Notes under the pieces: generated by a model
Seen by the model: the letters and a program-made list of their open reading frames with translations, nothing else
Told to the model about the DNA's origin: nothing
Database searches by the model: none
In this document: piece by piece, positions 7,185-15,249 of the stretch
Position numbering within the stretch: position 1 is the stretch's first letter
How the letters are laid out: each line of letters opens with the position of its first letter
Assembly: GCA_963650385.1 (NCBI GenBank)
Contig: CAVJLL010000032.1
Location: 1 to 29,796 of the forward strand
DNA: 29,796 bases
DNA from: CAG-791 sp963650385
GTDB taxonomy: Bacteria > Bacillota > Clostridia > Lachnospirales > Lachnospiraceae
Reading direction: 5' to 3'
Position numbers and translations under genes: made by a program

Positions 7185-8354
7185 ATGAAAAAATTAAACG
7201 GAACTGTGATTGTCACGTACCGCTGCAACGCCAGATGTACGATGTGCAATCGATACAAGGCCCCTTCCCTTCCGGAAGAGGAGATTTCCCTGGAAACCAT
7301 TCGCAAGCTCCCGCCGATGTATTTCACCAACATCACCGGTGGGGAGCCTTTTATTCGTTCAGATCTCAAAGAGATTGTCCGGGAGCTTTCAAAGCTTTCT
7401 GACCGCATCGTCATTTCCACCAACGGGTATTTTACCGACCGGATCCTGGATCTGTGCCGCGAATTCCCACAGGTAGGCATCCGCATCTCCATTGAGGGGC
7501 TTGAGGAAACCAACAACGAAATCCGCGGACTTCCCAACGGCTTCCAGCGAGGCTATGAGACGCTCTGCAGGCTCAAGGAAATGGGACTGAAGGACGTCGG
7601 CTTCGGCATGACCGTGCAGGACCGGAATGCACCGGATCTGGTGCCGCTGTACAACCTTTCGGACAAGCTGGGCATGGAATTTGCAACCGCCAGCCTCCAC
7701 AATTCCTTTTACTTTGTCGAAGCGAAAAATATCATTCATGACCGGCCAATGGTGGCCCAGCATTTTGAAGACCTGGTTAACCGCCTGCTGGACTCCAATG
7801 AGCCAAAGAAGTGGTTCCGGGCCTATTTTAATCATGGGCTGATCAATTATATTTACGGCCAGAAGCGGCTCCTTCCCTGTGATATGTCGTTTGACACCTT
7901 CTTTATTGACCCGTACGGCGATGTGATGCCCTGCAACGGGACAAAGGACAAGGAGGTTATGGGGAATCTGAACGATAAGACCTGGGACGAGGTCTGGAAT
8001 TCGGAGCAGGCCGAGAAGGTCCGTGCGAAGGTCCGCAGATGCGACCGCCAGTGCTGGATGATCGGTTCTGTTTCGCCGGCCATGCACAAGTACATCTGGA
8101 AGCCCGGACTCTGGGTGCTGCAGCATAAGTTCCTCCGGTTTTACCGCAAAAAGAAGTATTCCATGTATGAGATTCCTGCCGTGCGGGATTTGCGCGACGG
8201 AAAGGTGACCCGGGAAGAGCTGGATGCATGTTCGACCTGTGACCTGTCTGCCGGATGCATGTCCAACGGACTCTCGGATGCCTCGCAGGAGCTTCTGCGG
8301 ACCAAGAGCGGCGAGGAGTTTGTGGCAGAGGACATGCAGAGACAGAAGATCTGA
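7185..8354 (+). CDS. Radical SAM / SPASM-type protein
   Basis: A 389-residue iron-sulfur protein. The radical SAM cluster motif is C14-x3-C18-x2-C21, followed by TGGEP (51-55). A SPASM-like second set of cysteines is C232, C250 (DPYGDVMPC), C286 and C290. A further group C349, C352, C358 (ACSTCDLSAGC) near the C-terminus may complete the auxiliary cluster or bind another one. Radical SAM enzymes with this architecture modify peptides, sugars or alcohols. Here the gene lies inside a polysaccharide operon, 12 bp before a DUF4422 glycosyltransferase, so a role in modifying a sugar or polyol is likely, but no substrate can be assigned. GAAAGAGG precedes the ATG. Confidence 0.88.
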   Translation: MKKLNGTVIVTYRCNARCTMCNRYKAPSLPEEEISLETIRKLPPMYFTNITGGEPFIRSDLKEIVRELSKLSDRIVISTNGYFTDRILDLCREFPQVGIRISIEGLEETNNEIRGLPNGFQRGYETLCRLKEMGLKDVGFGMTVQDRNAPDLVPLYNLSDKLGMEFATASLHNSFYFVEAKNIIHDRPMVAQHFEDLVNRLLDSNEPKKWFRAYFNHGLINYIYGQKRLLPCDMSFDTFFIDPYGDVMPCNGTKDKEVMGNLNDKTWDEVWNSEQAEKVRAKVRRCDRQCWMIGSVSPAMHKYIWKPGLWVLQHKFLRFYRKKKYSMYEIPAVRDLRDGKVTREELDACSTCDLSAGCMSNGLSDASQELLRTKSGEEFVAEDMQRQKI

Positions 8355-8366
8355 GAGGATGGCGGA

Positions 8367-9290
8367 ATGACAAAACTGCAGAACAGCGCCGCAGGTGCGG
8401 CCGCTTCTGTAAAAGTGAATAAGCCGCTGGCCTCCGGGGAGCATGCGGGCAGCACGCATCCCACGGTACGGATCATTGTGACGACGCATAAAAAATACCG
8501 GATGCCTGCCGATCCGATGTATCTTCCGATGCATGTGGGCGCGGCCATTGAGAAAACCGGCGAAGAGCAAGAGCCGGATCTGGGGTATCTCAAGGACAAC
8601 CTGGGTGTCAACATCAGCTCGAGAAATCCGTATTTTTGCGAGCTGACCGGTCTTTACTGGGCATGGAAGCACATCCACACCGATTACATCGGCCTGGTGC
8701 ATTACCGGCGGCACTTCCGCGGAAACGGACGGACGAGCTGCTCCGGCATCCGGGGAGATATTTTTGATAAGGTTCTGACCTATCGGGAGCTGGAGCCGAT
8801 GCTGGGACGATACAAGGTTTTCGTGCCGGCCAGACGCTACTATGTCATCGAGACGCTGTACTCCCATTATGCGCATTCCCACTACATTGAACACCTGGAT
8901 AAGACGAGAGCGATCATCGAAAGCAGATGCCCGGAATATCTTCCGGCCTTCGATCAGGTGATGGCGGAGAGCTCCGGACACATGTTCAACATGATGATCA
9001 TGGAGCGGCACCTTCTGGATGAATACTGCAGCTGGCTGTTTGATATTCTTTTTGCGCTCGAGGGACAGGTGGATATCAGCAATTACTCCTATTTTCAGGG
9101 AAGATACTGCGGACGCGTCGGAGAACTGATCCTGAATGTCTGGCTGCGCTATCAGCTGGAGAGCGGGAGACTTGCCAGAGATGACATCAAGGTTCTCCCG
9201 TATCTGTATGTGGAGAAGGTTGACTGGGGCAAGAAGCTGAATCAGTTCCTGCGGGCCAAGTTCCTGCATGAGAAATACGAGGTGCAGTGA
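8367..9290 (+). CDS. DUF4422 family glycosyltransferase
   Basis: A 307-residue cytoplasmic protein matching the DUF4422 family found in capsule and exopolysaccharide clusters. The first about 30 residues are a low-complexity leader; the domain starts at VRIIVTTHKKYRMP. Signatures are NISSRNPYFCELTGLYWAWK, DYIGLVHYRRHFRG, and the later GHMFNMMIMERHLLDEYCSW and RVGELILNVW segments. These proteins are predicted glycosyltransferases, and the acceptor and donor here are unknown. The start has GAGAGGA upstream. It overlaps neither neighbour: the stop of the radical SAM gene is 12 bp before, and licD follows with one base between. Confidence 0.85.
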   Translation: MTKLQNSAAGAAASVKVNKPLASGEHAGSTHPTVRIIVTTHKKYRMPADPMYLPMHVGAAIEKTGEEQEPDLGYLKDNLGVNISSRNPYFCELTGLYWAWKHIHTDYIGLVHYRRHFRGNGRTSCSGIRGDIFDKVLTYRELEPMLGRYKVFVPARRYYVIETLYSHYAHSHYIEHLDKTRAIIESRCPEYLPAFDQVMAESSGHMFNMMIMERHLLDEYCSWLFDILFALEGQVDISNYSYFQGRYCGRVGELILNVWLRYQLESGRLARDDIKVLPYLYVEKVDWGKKLNQFLRAKFLHEKYEVQ

Positions 9291-9291
9291 G

Positions 9292-10206
9292 ATGGGCCTG
9301 TCAACCGTAGATGCGTTTAAGCACATGCAGGCGGAGAATGCGATCACGCTGGATGAGGAGCAGCTCCATGCACTTCAGAGTACATTGAACGGGATGCTCC
9401 GGGATATGGCAGAGTGCTGCAGCCGGCATGGCCTGACCTTCCTTCTGGGAGGAGGATCGTGCCTTGGTGCAGTGCGCCACCACGGATTCATTCCGTGGGA
9501 TGACGATGCGGATGTGAATATGCCGCGGGAGGACCACGACGTATTCGTGAAGGTGTTCGCGGAGGAATACGGCGACCGCTACTGGGTGCATACGCCAAAG
9601 GCAACCGCGAACTACGGCCTTACGCTTTCCCGCATTCTTCTGAAGGGAACCTCTGTGATTACGCGGGAGGATTTTCAGAACAGGGAGTGCGGCGCCTTCA
9701 TCGATATTTTCGTAATCGAGAACACCTATGACAATGCGCTGCTGCGGAAGCTCCATGGATACGGGTGCATGGCAGCGGGGCTTTTCCAGTCCTGTGCCAA
9801 GTTCCGGCGTGACCGGAAGGAGCTCCTGCAGCTGGCCGGTTCCATTGCGGATCCGCAGGCGCGCAGGCACTATGAGAGGATTTTCCGCATCAAGATCGCC
9901 ATTGGGTTTGCAGGTGCATTCTTAAGTCTGGACGGCTGGACGAGGCTGTGTGACCGGGTATACAGCGCCTGCAGAAACCGAAACAGTCAATATGTTGCGA
10001 TGCCCTCCGGACGGGGGCATTTTTTCCGGGAGACATACCTTCGCAGGGACATTCTGCCGGGGCAGCCGATGGCGTATGAGGAGACATCCTACCTTGTTCC
10101 GGCGGATTACGAGGTCTATCTGACCAGACTGTACGGAAACTATAGGAAAATTCCGCCGGAGGACAAACGGGAAAAGCATGTGTTTTTTGCGCCGTTTCAG
10201 CTGTAA
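9292..10206 (+). CDS. LicD-family phosphotransferase (polyol-phosphate or phosphocholine transfer)
   Basis: A 304-residue LicD/fukutin-superfamily protein. The hallmark is GGGSCLGAVRHHGFIPWDDD (residues 53-72), ending in the D70-D71-D72-A-D74 metal-binding cluster. A second conserved part is ECGAFIDIFVIENTYDN. Family members move phosphocholine or ribitol-phosphate from a CDP carrier onto a glycan. No choline kinase or LicC is nearby, whereas a TarI/IspD-like cytidylyltransferase follows after 12 bp, so a CDP-polyol donor is the better guess (inference). The start at 9292 lies one base after the previous stop codon; an in-frame ATG at 9268 would overlap it. The C-terminal part (TSYLVPADYEVYLTRLYGNY) is also typical of LicD proteins. 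Confidence 0.9.
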   Translation: MGLSTVDAFKHMQAENAITLDEEQLHALQSTLNGMLRDMAECCSRHGLTFLLGGGSCLGAVRHHGFIPWDDDADVNMPREDHDVFVKVFAEEYGDRYWVHTPKATANYGLTLSRILLKGTSVITREDFQNRECGAFIDIFVIENTYDNALLRKLHGYGCMAAGLFQSCAKFRRDRKELLQLAGSIADPQARRHYERIFRIKIAIGFAGAFLSLDGWTRLCDRVYSACRNRNSQYVAMPSGRGHFFRETYLRRDILPGQPMAYEETSYLVPADYEVYLTRLYGNYRKIPPEDKREKHVFFAPFQL

Positions 10207-10218
10207 AGGATCAGAGCG

Positions 10219-10953
10219 ATGAGCAGACAGGAAATGAATGTAGCATTGATTTTCGCCGGGGGAACCGGACGGCGGATGAATACCCACGGCGTGCCCAAGC
10301 AGTTTCTGGAGCTGAACGGCAAGCCCATCATCATTCACACCATTGAGAAATTTGAAAATCACGACGACATTGACGGGATTGTGATCTCGTGCCTGCAGGA
10401 ATACATTCCGAAGATGTGGAGACTCTGCAATAAGTTCCACATCACCAAGGTGCAGGCCATTGTACCGGGCGGAGAAACCGGGCAGGAGTCGATTTATCAC
10501 GGACTGTGCAAGATTTATGAGCTGTTTCCGGGAAATGCGGTGGTATTGGTGCACGACGGCGTACGCCCGCTCGTGGATCCGGAGACCATCTCAAAGGCAA
10601 TTGCCTGTGTGCGGCAGAACGGTTCCGCGATTACCGTGACGCCGGCGACGGAGACCATTATCACGGAGTCCAGGGACGGGGAAATCGGCAATATCCTGGA
10701 CCGCGCCGCATGCCAGGTGGCAAAGGCACCGCAGTGCTTTTATGTCCGGGATCTTCTGGATGCGCATGAGAAGGCGCGCAGTGAGGGCCGCGAGGATTTC
10801 ATCGATTCCGCGAGCATGATGCGGCACTACGGCTACAAGCTGTATGCAGTAGAGGGCAAGACAGAGAACATTAAGATCACGACGCCCATCGACTATTTTA
10901 TTTTCAAGGCGATTGCAGACGCAAAGGAAAGCTCCAACGCGTTCGGACTGTAG
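10219..10953 (+). CDS. TarI/IspD-like cytidylyltransferase (probable CDP-polyol synthase)
   Basis: A 244-residue CTP-dependent cytidylyltransferase. The CTP-binding signature is FAGGTGRRM (residues 12-20) followed by PKQFLELNGKPIIIHTIEKF. Then come GGETGQESIYHGL (84-96) and HDGVRP (112-117). The GGTG, GGETGQ and HDGVRP variants look more like ribitol-5-phosphate cytidylyltransferase (TarI, Bcs1) than like the MEP-pathway IspD, which usually has HDAARP. The surrounding LicD and TagF-like genes agree. A TarJ-type ribulose-5-phosphate reductase is not seen in the window. It could still be ispD, but the position inside a glycopolymer operon argues against that. AAAGGA lies just before the ATG. 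Confidence 0.85.
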   Translation: MSRQEMNVALIFAGGTGRRMNTHGVPKQFLELNGKPIIIHTIEKFENHDDIDGIVISCLQEYIPKMWRLCNKFHITKVQAIVPGGETGQESIYHGLCKIYELFPGNAVVLVHDGVRPLVDPETISKAIACVRQNGSAITVTPATETIITESRDGEIGNILDRAACQVAKAPQCFYVRDLLDAHEKARSEGREDFIDSASMMRHYGYKLYAVEGKTENIKITTPIDYFIFKAIADAKESSNAFGL

Positions 10954-10976
10954 TATAGAAGGAACCACGGTAATTC

Positions 10977-12449
10977 ATGAGTGTAATTGGACGAGTATTG
11001 ATCAAGAAGCTGCATTATGTCGGACCGGTCATGGTCGAGGGCAAGTTTTTCAAACGAATCGGGAACTGCTGGAAGCAGTTTAAGATCTGGCTGGACCGCA
11101 AGATCGGGTATGCGAGCCGGTGCGTTTTGTGGAGACACACGAAGACCGTCAGGAATCAGGTGATGTTCTTCCCCTTTTCGCATTCGGTGGGCTGCAATCT
11201 GAAGTACATCAGCGATGAGCTGATCCGGAGAAAGGCGCCGGTTGAGATCTGGTGGAGTGTAACGGATCCGTTGACTGCGCGGGTCGATGCGGCGGAAATC
11301 GTTGCAAAGGATCACGAGATCACCAAAAACGTGCTGCAGCTGGCAAAGGGACGGAAGGTCTGCGGAAAGCGCCTGGAGCAGTGGCTTGCCGGCGGCGAAG
11401 AGGGGCTGGCAGAACCGGCGGGAGAGGAGGATGCTTCTCTTTCCTGGGAAGAGGTGACTGCGGCAGATCAGATCCGGCAGACGGAGACGTTCGTGCAGGA
11501 GCACGTTCACTTCACCAAGACCAATACCTATGAATATTTTGCGGCGGCAGCAGCCTCGAAGGTGCTGTTCACCAATTCGCTTCTGGGCGATAAGTTCTAT
11601 CCGTTTCCGGTGCGCAGCGACCAGCTCGTTGTACAGACCTGGCACGGGTCCCTCGGCATCAAGCGCTTTGACCCCGCACACTACAATACCAATCTCAGCT
11701 GGCCGGTTGCGGCAGCCAGAACCGGAAAGCTGACGAGCTATATCATCTCCAACTCAGATTTTGAGGACGGCGTATTCCGGGAAACCTTCTGGAAGACGAC
11801 GCCGATTCTGCGGCTGGGCCATGCGCGGAACGACATCTTCTTTGCGCAGTCGGAGCGGACACGGGAGTATCTGCGCCGCGCCTTCTGCAAATCGCACGGA
11901 CTGGCAGAGGACACGAAGTTTGCACTGTACGCGCCGACCTTCCGGGACGATCACAATTTTGCCGTGTACGATCTGGATGCAGAGCAGACGGTGCGGGCAC
12001 TGGAAAAGCGCTTCGGCGGTGACTGGAAGCTGCTCCTTCGCTATCATGACAATGATAAGAAGAACGAGAGCAAGAAGAACACCGTGCAGTCCGGCGATGT
12101 CATCGATGTGACGCAGTATCCGGATATGCAGTCGCTTCTGGCCTTCACGGACTGCGGCATTACGGACTACTCCTCCTGGATTTATGATTACGTGCTCCTG
12201 AGAAAGCCCGGTTTCCTGTTCGCAATGGATCGGGACAAATACGACAACGAGCGCGGCTTTTATTTCAAGCTGGAGGATACGCCGTATCCGGTCTCCACGG
12301 ATTCCGATGAGCTCGAAGAGACCATCCTTAGCTTTGATGAGGAGTTGTTCCAGAAGCGCGTGACGCAGTTCCTCTCCGATAAGGGCTGCATGGACGACGG
12401 AAATGCGGCGGTCCGCATCGCCGATCAGGTGCTCGAGTGGATGCAGTGA
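10977..12449 (+). CDS. TagF/TarL-like CDP-glycerol (or CDP-ribitol) polyol-phosphate transferase
   Basis: A 490-residue member of the CDP-glycerol:poly(glycerophosphate) transferase family. Family motifs are WHGSLGIKRF (from residue 222), FALYAPTFRDDHNF, LLLRYHDND and the C-terminal TDYSSWIYDYVLL (from T396), which bind the CDP-polyol and catalyse phosphodiester formation. The N-terminal about 180 residues carry basic and amphipathic stretches (KFFKRIGNCWKQFK) that could contact the membrane. It acts at the cytoplasmic face, adding glycerol- or ribitol-phosphate units to a lipid-linked glycan. The upstream cytidylyltransferase may supply its donor. AGAAGGA is 13 nt from the ATG, a little far. 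Substrate specificity cannot be read from the sequence. Confidence 0.88.
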   Translation: MSVIGRVLIKKLHYVGPVMVEGKFFKRIGNCWKQFKIWLDRKIGYASRCVLWRHTKTVRNQVMFFPFSHSVGCNLKYISDELIRRKAPVEIWWSVTDPLTARVDAAEIVAKDHEITKNVLQLAKGRKVCGKRLEQWLAGGEEGLAEPAGEEDASLSWEEVTAADQIRQTETFVQEHVHFTKTNTYEYFAAAAASKVLFTNSLLGDKFYPFPVRSDQLVVQTWHGSLGIKRFDPAHYNTNLSWPVAAARTGKLTSYIISNSDFEDGVFRETFWKTTPILRLGHARNDIFFAQSERTREYLRRAFCKSHGLAEDTKFALYAPTFRDDHNFAVYDLDAEQTVRALEKRFGGDWKLLLRYHDNDKKNESKKNTVQSGDVIDVTQYPDMQSLLAFTDCGITDYSSWIYDYVLLRKPGFLFAMDRDKYDNERGFYFKLEDTPYPVSTDSDELEETILSFDEELFQKRVTQFLSDKGCMDDGNAAVRIADQVLEWMQ

Positions 12450-12467
12450 TGCGGATATGGAGTGCAA

Positions 12468-13562
12468 ATGAGATATTCGAAGCATTCTTCGCGAAATGTG
12501 ACAATTGAATATCTGCGCTTTGTGTTTGCGGGTATTGTGGTTCTCCATCATTCCAGATATATTCTGGGAGATGAGGACTGCTGGTTTCTCGGCGGCTCTC
12601 TGGCCGTCGAGTTTTTCTTGTTTGTGTCCGGGTATCTTCTCCTTATCTCTGCGGAGAAAAAGGAGGGGGAGAGCGCGCCTCTGGGGCAGGAGACGCTGCA
12701 CTTTATTCTGCACAAGCTGCAGGGCTTTTATCCGGAGTTTGTGATCGCGTGGCTGATCGGCTTTGGGTTTGTGGGAGCTGTGCGGCATATGACGCTGCAG
12801 CAGCTGTGGAGCGCATTTCTGGAGGATTTCTGGGAGCTGACGCTGGTCAAAATGAGCGGTCTGTTCCAGCACGGCATTGACGGAGCTATGTGGTATCTGT
12901 CGGCAATGCTGCTGGCGATGGCGGTTCTGTATCCGCTCCTTCGAAGGCGACAGGAGCTGATGACGCATCTGGTGTGCCCGCTCCTGGCGCTCTTTCTGTA
13001 TGGGTACCTTTGCAGAGCGCAGGGACATCCGAGAGACCCGGTGGTCTGGCTCGGCTTTTTCTACAAGGGCTTTGTGCGGACGATGGCGGGGCTTTGCACC
13101 GGCATTGTCATCCGGATGGCGGTGAAGCGTCTGCAGAAGGCGGCGCCTCAGGGACTGACCCGCACGGGAAACGCGGCTGCCGGACTTTTTCAGGCAGTGA
13201 GCCTCTTTCTGTGCATTCGGTATATGGCGCTTCGGAGCCCTTCAAGGTATGATTATTTCTATATGTTCCTTCTGATGCTGCTGGTGCTGCTGACCTTCGC
13301 AGGGATGGGAATCCGGCTGAAGGGGAGCCTTGGTGTTTTTCTGGGGCGTTATAGCCTTCCGCTGTATCTGGGGCATCTGTATTTTGCCCAGCACATCAAT
13401 GAGATTCCGGCGCTCCAAATCAGGAGCGGCGGCGTGCGGATGGCGGTGTATCTTATTTTGTCCGCCGGAAACGGGCTTTTGATCATGGCACTTGCTGCGC
13501 TTTGGAGAGCCCGTAAGGACGCGGTGAAGAAATCCCTTCAGCGCATAATGGTGAAGAATTAA
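12468..13562 (+). CDS. Membrane acyltransferase, acyltransferase-3 family
   Basis: A 364-residue integral membrane protein with about ten hydrophobic segments. The N-terminus shows the acyltransferase-3 pattern: NVTIEYLRFVFAGIVVLHHS, where the His-containing end of the first segment is conserved, then GGSLAVEFFLFVSGYLL. These proteins O-acetylate or otherwise acylate polysaccharides such as capsule, O-antigen or teichoic acids using cytoplasmic acyl-CoA. Here it presumably decorates the operon's polymer. The ATG at 12468 follows TGGAG; a GTG two codons earlier is possible. The gene ends one base before the start of the ABC permease, suggesting coupled translation. Confidence 0.85.
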   Translation: MRYSKHSSRNVTIEYLRFVFAGIVVLHHSRYILGDEDCWFLGGSLAVEFFLFVSGYLLLISAEKKEGESAPLGQETLHFILHKLQGFYPEFVIAWLIGFGFVGAVRHMTLQQLWSAFLEDFWELTLVKMSGLFQHGIDGAMWYLSAMLLAMAVLYPLLRRRQELMTHLVCPLLALFLYGYLCRAQGHPRDPVVWLGFFYKGFVRTMAGLCTGIVIRMAVKRLQKAAPQGLTRTGNAAAGLFQAVSLFLCIRYMALRSPSRYDYFYMFLLMLLVLLTFAGMGIRLKGSLGVFLGRYSLPLYLGHLYFAQHINEIPALQIRSGGVRMAVYLILSAGNGLLIMALAALWRARKDAVKKSLQRIMVKN

Positions 13563-13563
13563 A

Positions 13564-14331
13564 ATGCTTACAACGATTAAGAAATACCAGTTCATGTTCG
13601 AGGAGCTGGTCAAGCGCGATTTTAAACAGAAATACAAAAGGAGCATCCTGGGAATGGCCTGGTCCATCCTGTCTCCCTTGCTGACGCTGCTGGTGATGGA
13701 TGTCATTTTTTCGAATTTCTTCAGCAAGAGCATCCCGCACTACACGACCTACCTGTTCACGGGCACCATCGTGCTGTCCTATTACAAGGAGTCCACGAAG
13801 AACGGCATGCAGTCTTTGATGAGCAATGCCAAGATCTTCACGAAGATCAACGTGCCGAAGTACCTGTTCCTGTTGTCCAAGAATGTGTCGGCGCTGGTGA
13901 ACTTCGGGCTGACGCTCCTGGTGTATCTGGTGTTCTGCGTGCTGGATCACATCCAGTTCCGGCCGACAATGCTGCTGATGATCTTCCCGATTCTGTGCCT
14001 GATGCTCATGGACATCGGCATCGGCGCGATCCTGTCGGCGCTGTTCGTATTCTTCCGGGACATTCAGTATTTGTATGAGGTGTTCCTGACATTGATCACA
14101 TACATGTCGGCTGTGTTCTATTCCGTGGACCAGCTCCCGGAGCACCTGCAGAAGGCTCTGTATCTGAATCCGGTCTATGTGTACATCAAATACATGCGGC
14201 TGGTGGTGATCGACGGCATCGTGCCTTCCCTTGCCTATCACGGACTGTGCGTGTTCTATGCAGCCTTTTACCTTTGCATCGGCATGCTGATTTATAAAAA
14301 GTGTAATCATTCGTTTCTTTATTACCTGTGA
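13564..14331 (+). CDS. ABC-2 polysaccharide export permease (Wzm/TagG type)
   Basis: A 255-residue membrane protein with six predicted transmembrane segments and the normal length for Wzm/TagG permeases. The N-terminal amphipathic part FEELVKRDFKQKYKRSILGM is characteristic: it leads into WSILSPLLTLLVMDVIFSNF. Family members pair with a Wzt/TagH ATPase to flip finished lipid-linked polysaccharide or teichoic acid across the membrane. The partner ATPase gene follows 78 bp downstream. There is no good ribosome binding site. The start is one base after the stop of the acyltransferase gene, so reinitiation is likely. Confidence 0.92.
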   Translation: MLTTIKKYQFMFEELVKRDFKQKYKRSILGMAWSILSPLLTLLVMDVIFSNFFSKSIPHYTTYLFTGTIVLSYYKESTKNGMQSLMSNAKIFTKINVPKYLFLLSKNVSALVNFGLTLLVYLVFCVLDHIQFRPTMLLMIFPILCLMLMDIGIGAILSALFVFFRDIQYLYEVFLTLITYMSAVFYSVDQLPEHLQKALYLNPVYVYIKYMRLVVIDGIVPSLAYHGLCVFYAAFYLCIGMLIYKKCNHSFLYYL

Positions 14332-14384
14332 CTGTTCAGAGCCGGGCGCAGCAGCGCTTTTGCAAATGGGCTCTGAATGATTAC
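14303..14384 (+). promoter_or_regulatory. Two overlapping, mutually exclusive hairpins at the wzm-wzt junction
   Basis: GTAATCATTC (14303-14312) is complementary to GAATGATTAC (14375-14384). TTCAGAGCC (14335-14343) is complementary to GGCTCTGAA (14369-14377). The two right arms share GAA at 14375-14377, so both stems cannot form fully at once. A third small stem GCGC/GCGC lies inside. No T-tract follows. The ATPase start at 14410 lacks a clear ribosome binding site, so the structure may influence its translation or act in mRNA processing. Confidence 0.45.
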
Positions 14385-14409
14385 GCACCAGTATTACTGA
14401 ATAAAACTT

Positions 14410-15249
14410 ATGGCAGAGATTGCAATTCAATGTGACAACGTCAGCATCCGTTACATAACGGGCGACTTCAAATCCATCGGCCTCAAGGAGTTCATCATCC
14501 GCAAGCTGACCGGCAATTATAAGATCAAGGAATTCTGGGCGGACCGGAATGTGACCTTTCAGCTGGAAAAGGGCGAGATGCTGGGCATCATCGGCTCCAA
14601 CGGCGCCGGCAAGTCGACGCTCCTCAAGGCGGTGACCGGCATTATGCTGCCGACGGAGGGCAGCATTCACACGGAAGGGAACGTGGCAGCGCTCCTGGAG
14701 CTGGGCAGCGGCTTCGACAACGATATGACCGTTCGGGAGAACACGTACCTTCGCGGAGCACTTCTGGGCTATACCAGAAAGTTCATGGATGAAAAATACG
14801 ACGAGATCATCCGGTTTGCGGAGCTGGAGGAGTTTCAGGATCATGCGTTCAAGCAGCTCTCCTCCGGCATGAAATCCCGTCTGGCCTTTTCCATTGCCTG
14901 CCTGGTGCATCCGGATATCCTGATTCTGGACGAGGTGCTGTCGGTGGGAGACGGCGCCTTCCGCAAGAAATCCGGTGATAAAATGCAGGAGATCATTCAG
15001 GGGGGCGTGACGGCGATTCTGGTGTCGCACGTGATGCCGCAGGTGCGCGAGCTGTGCACGCGCATTCTCTGGCTCGACCACGGCAGTCAGGTCTGCTACT
15101 CCGGGGATGTGCAGGAAACCTGCGATGCCTATGAGTGGTTCCTGTCGCAGAAAAAGAAAACGCCGCCCAAAAATGAGAAGGAGCTGCATGAGATGGCTTC
15201 CCGCTGGAGAAAGAAGCAGGCGGGCGCTGCAGCAGAGGGGAAAAAGTGA
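14410..15249 (+). CDS. ABC polysaccharide export ATPase (Wzt/TagH type)
   Basis: A 279-residue ATPase that energises the upstream permease. It shows Walker A GSNGAGKST (62-70), the LELGSGFDNDMTVREN segment typical of the Wzt/TagH subfamily, signature LSSGMKSRL (from 150), Walker B DILILDE (169-175) and the switch histidine in VSH (207). The family's long C-terminal carbohydrate-binding domain is absent: only about 40 charged residues follow the ATPase core. This points to a TagH/KpsT-like or non-capped-chain exporter rather than an O9a-type Wzt. No clear ribosome binding site is seen before the ATG. The stop overlaps the GTG start of the next gene. Confidence 0.92.
   Translation: MAEIAIQCDNVSIRYITGDFKSIGLKEFIIRKLTGNYKIKEFWADRNVTFQLEKGEMLGIIGSNGAGKSTLLKAVTGIMLPTEGSIHTEGNVAALLELGSGFDNDMTVRENTYLRGALLGYTRKFMDEKYDEIIRFAELEEFQDHAFKQLSSGMKSRLAFSIACLVHPDILILDEVLSVGDGAFRKKSGDKMQEIIQGGVTAILVSHVMPQVRELCTRILWLDHGSQVCYSGDVQETCDAYEWFLSQKKKTPPKNEKELHEMASRWRKKQAGAAAEGKK

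Noticed and set aside
7389..9347. Very long minus-strand open frame (652 codons) opposite the radical SAM and DUF4422 genes
   Set aside because: It is a shadow of two well-supported plus-strand genes. Its translation is rich in His, Arg and Leu with no recognisable domain, which is common in GC-rich coding DNA.
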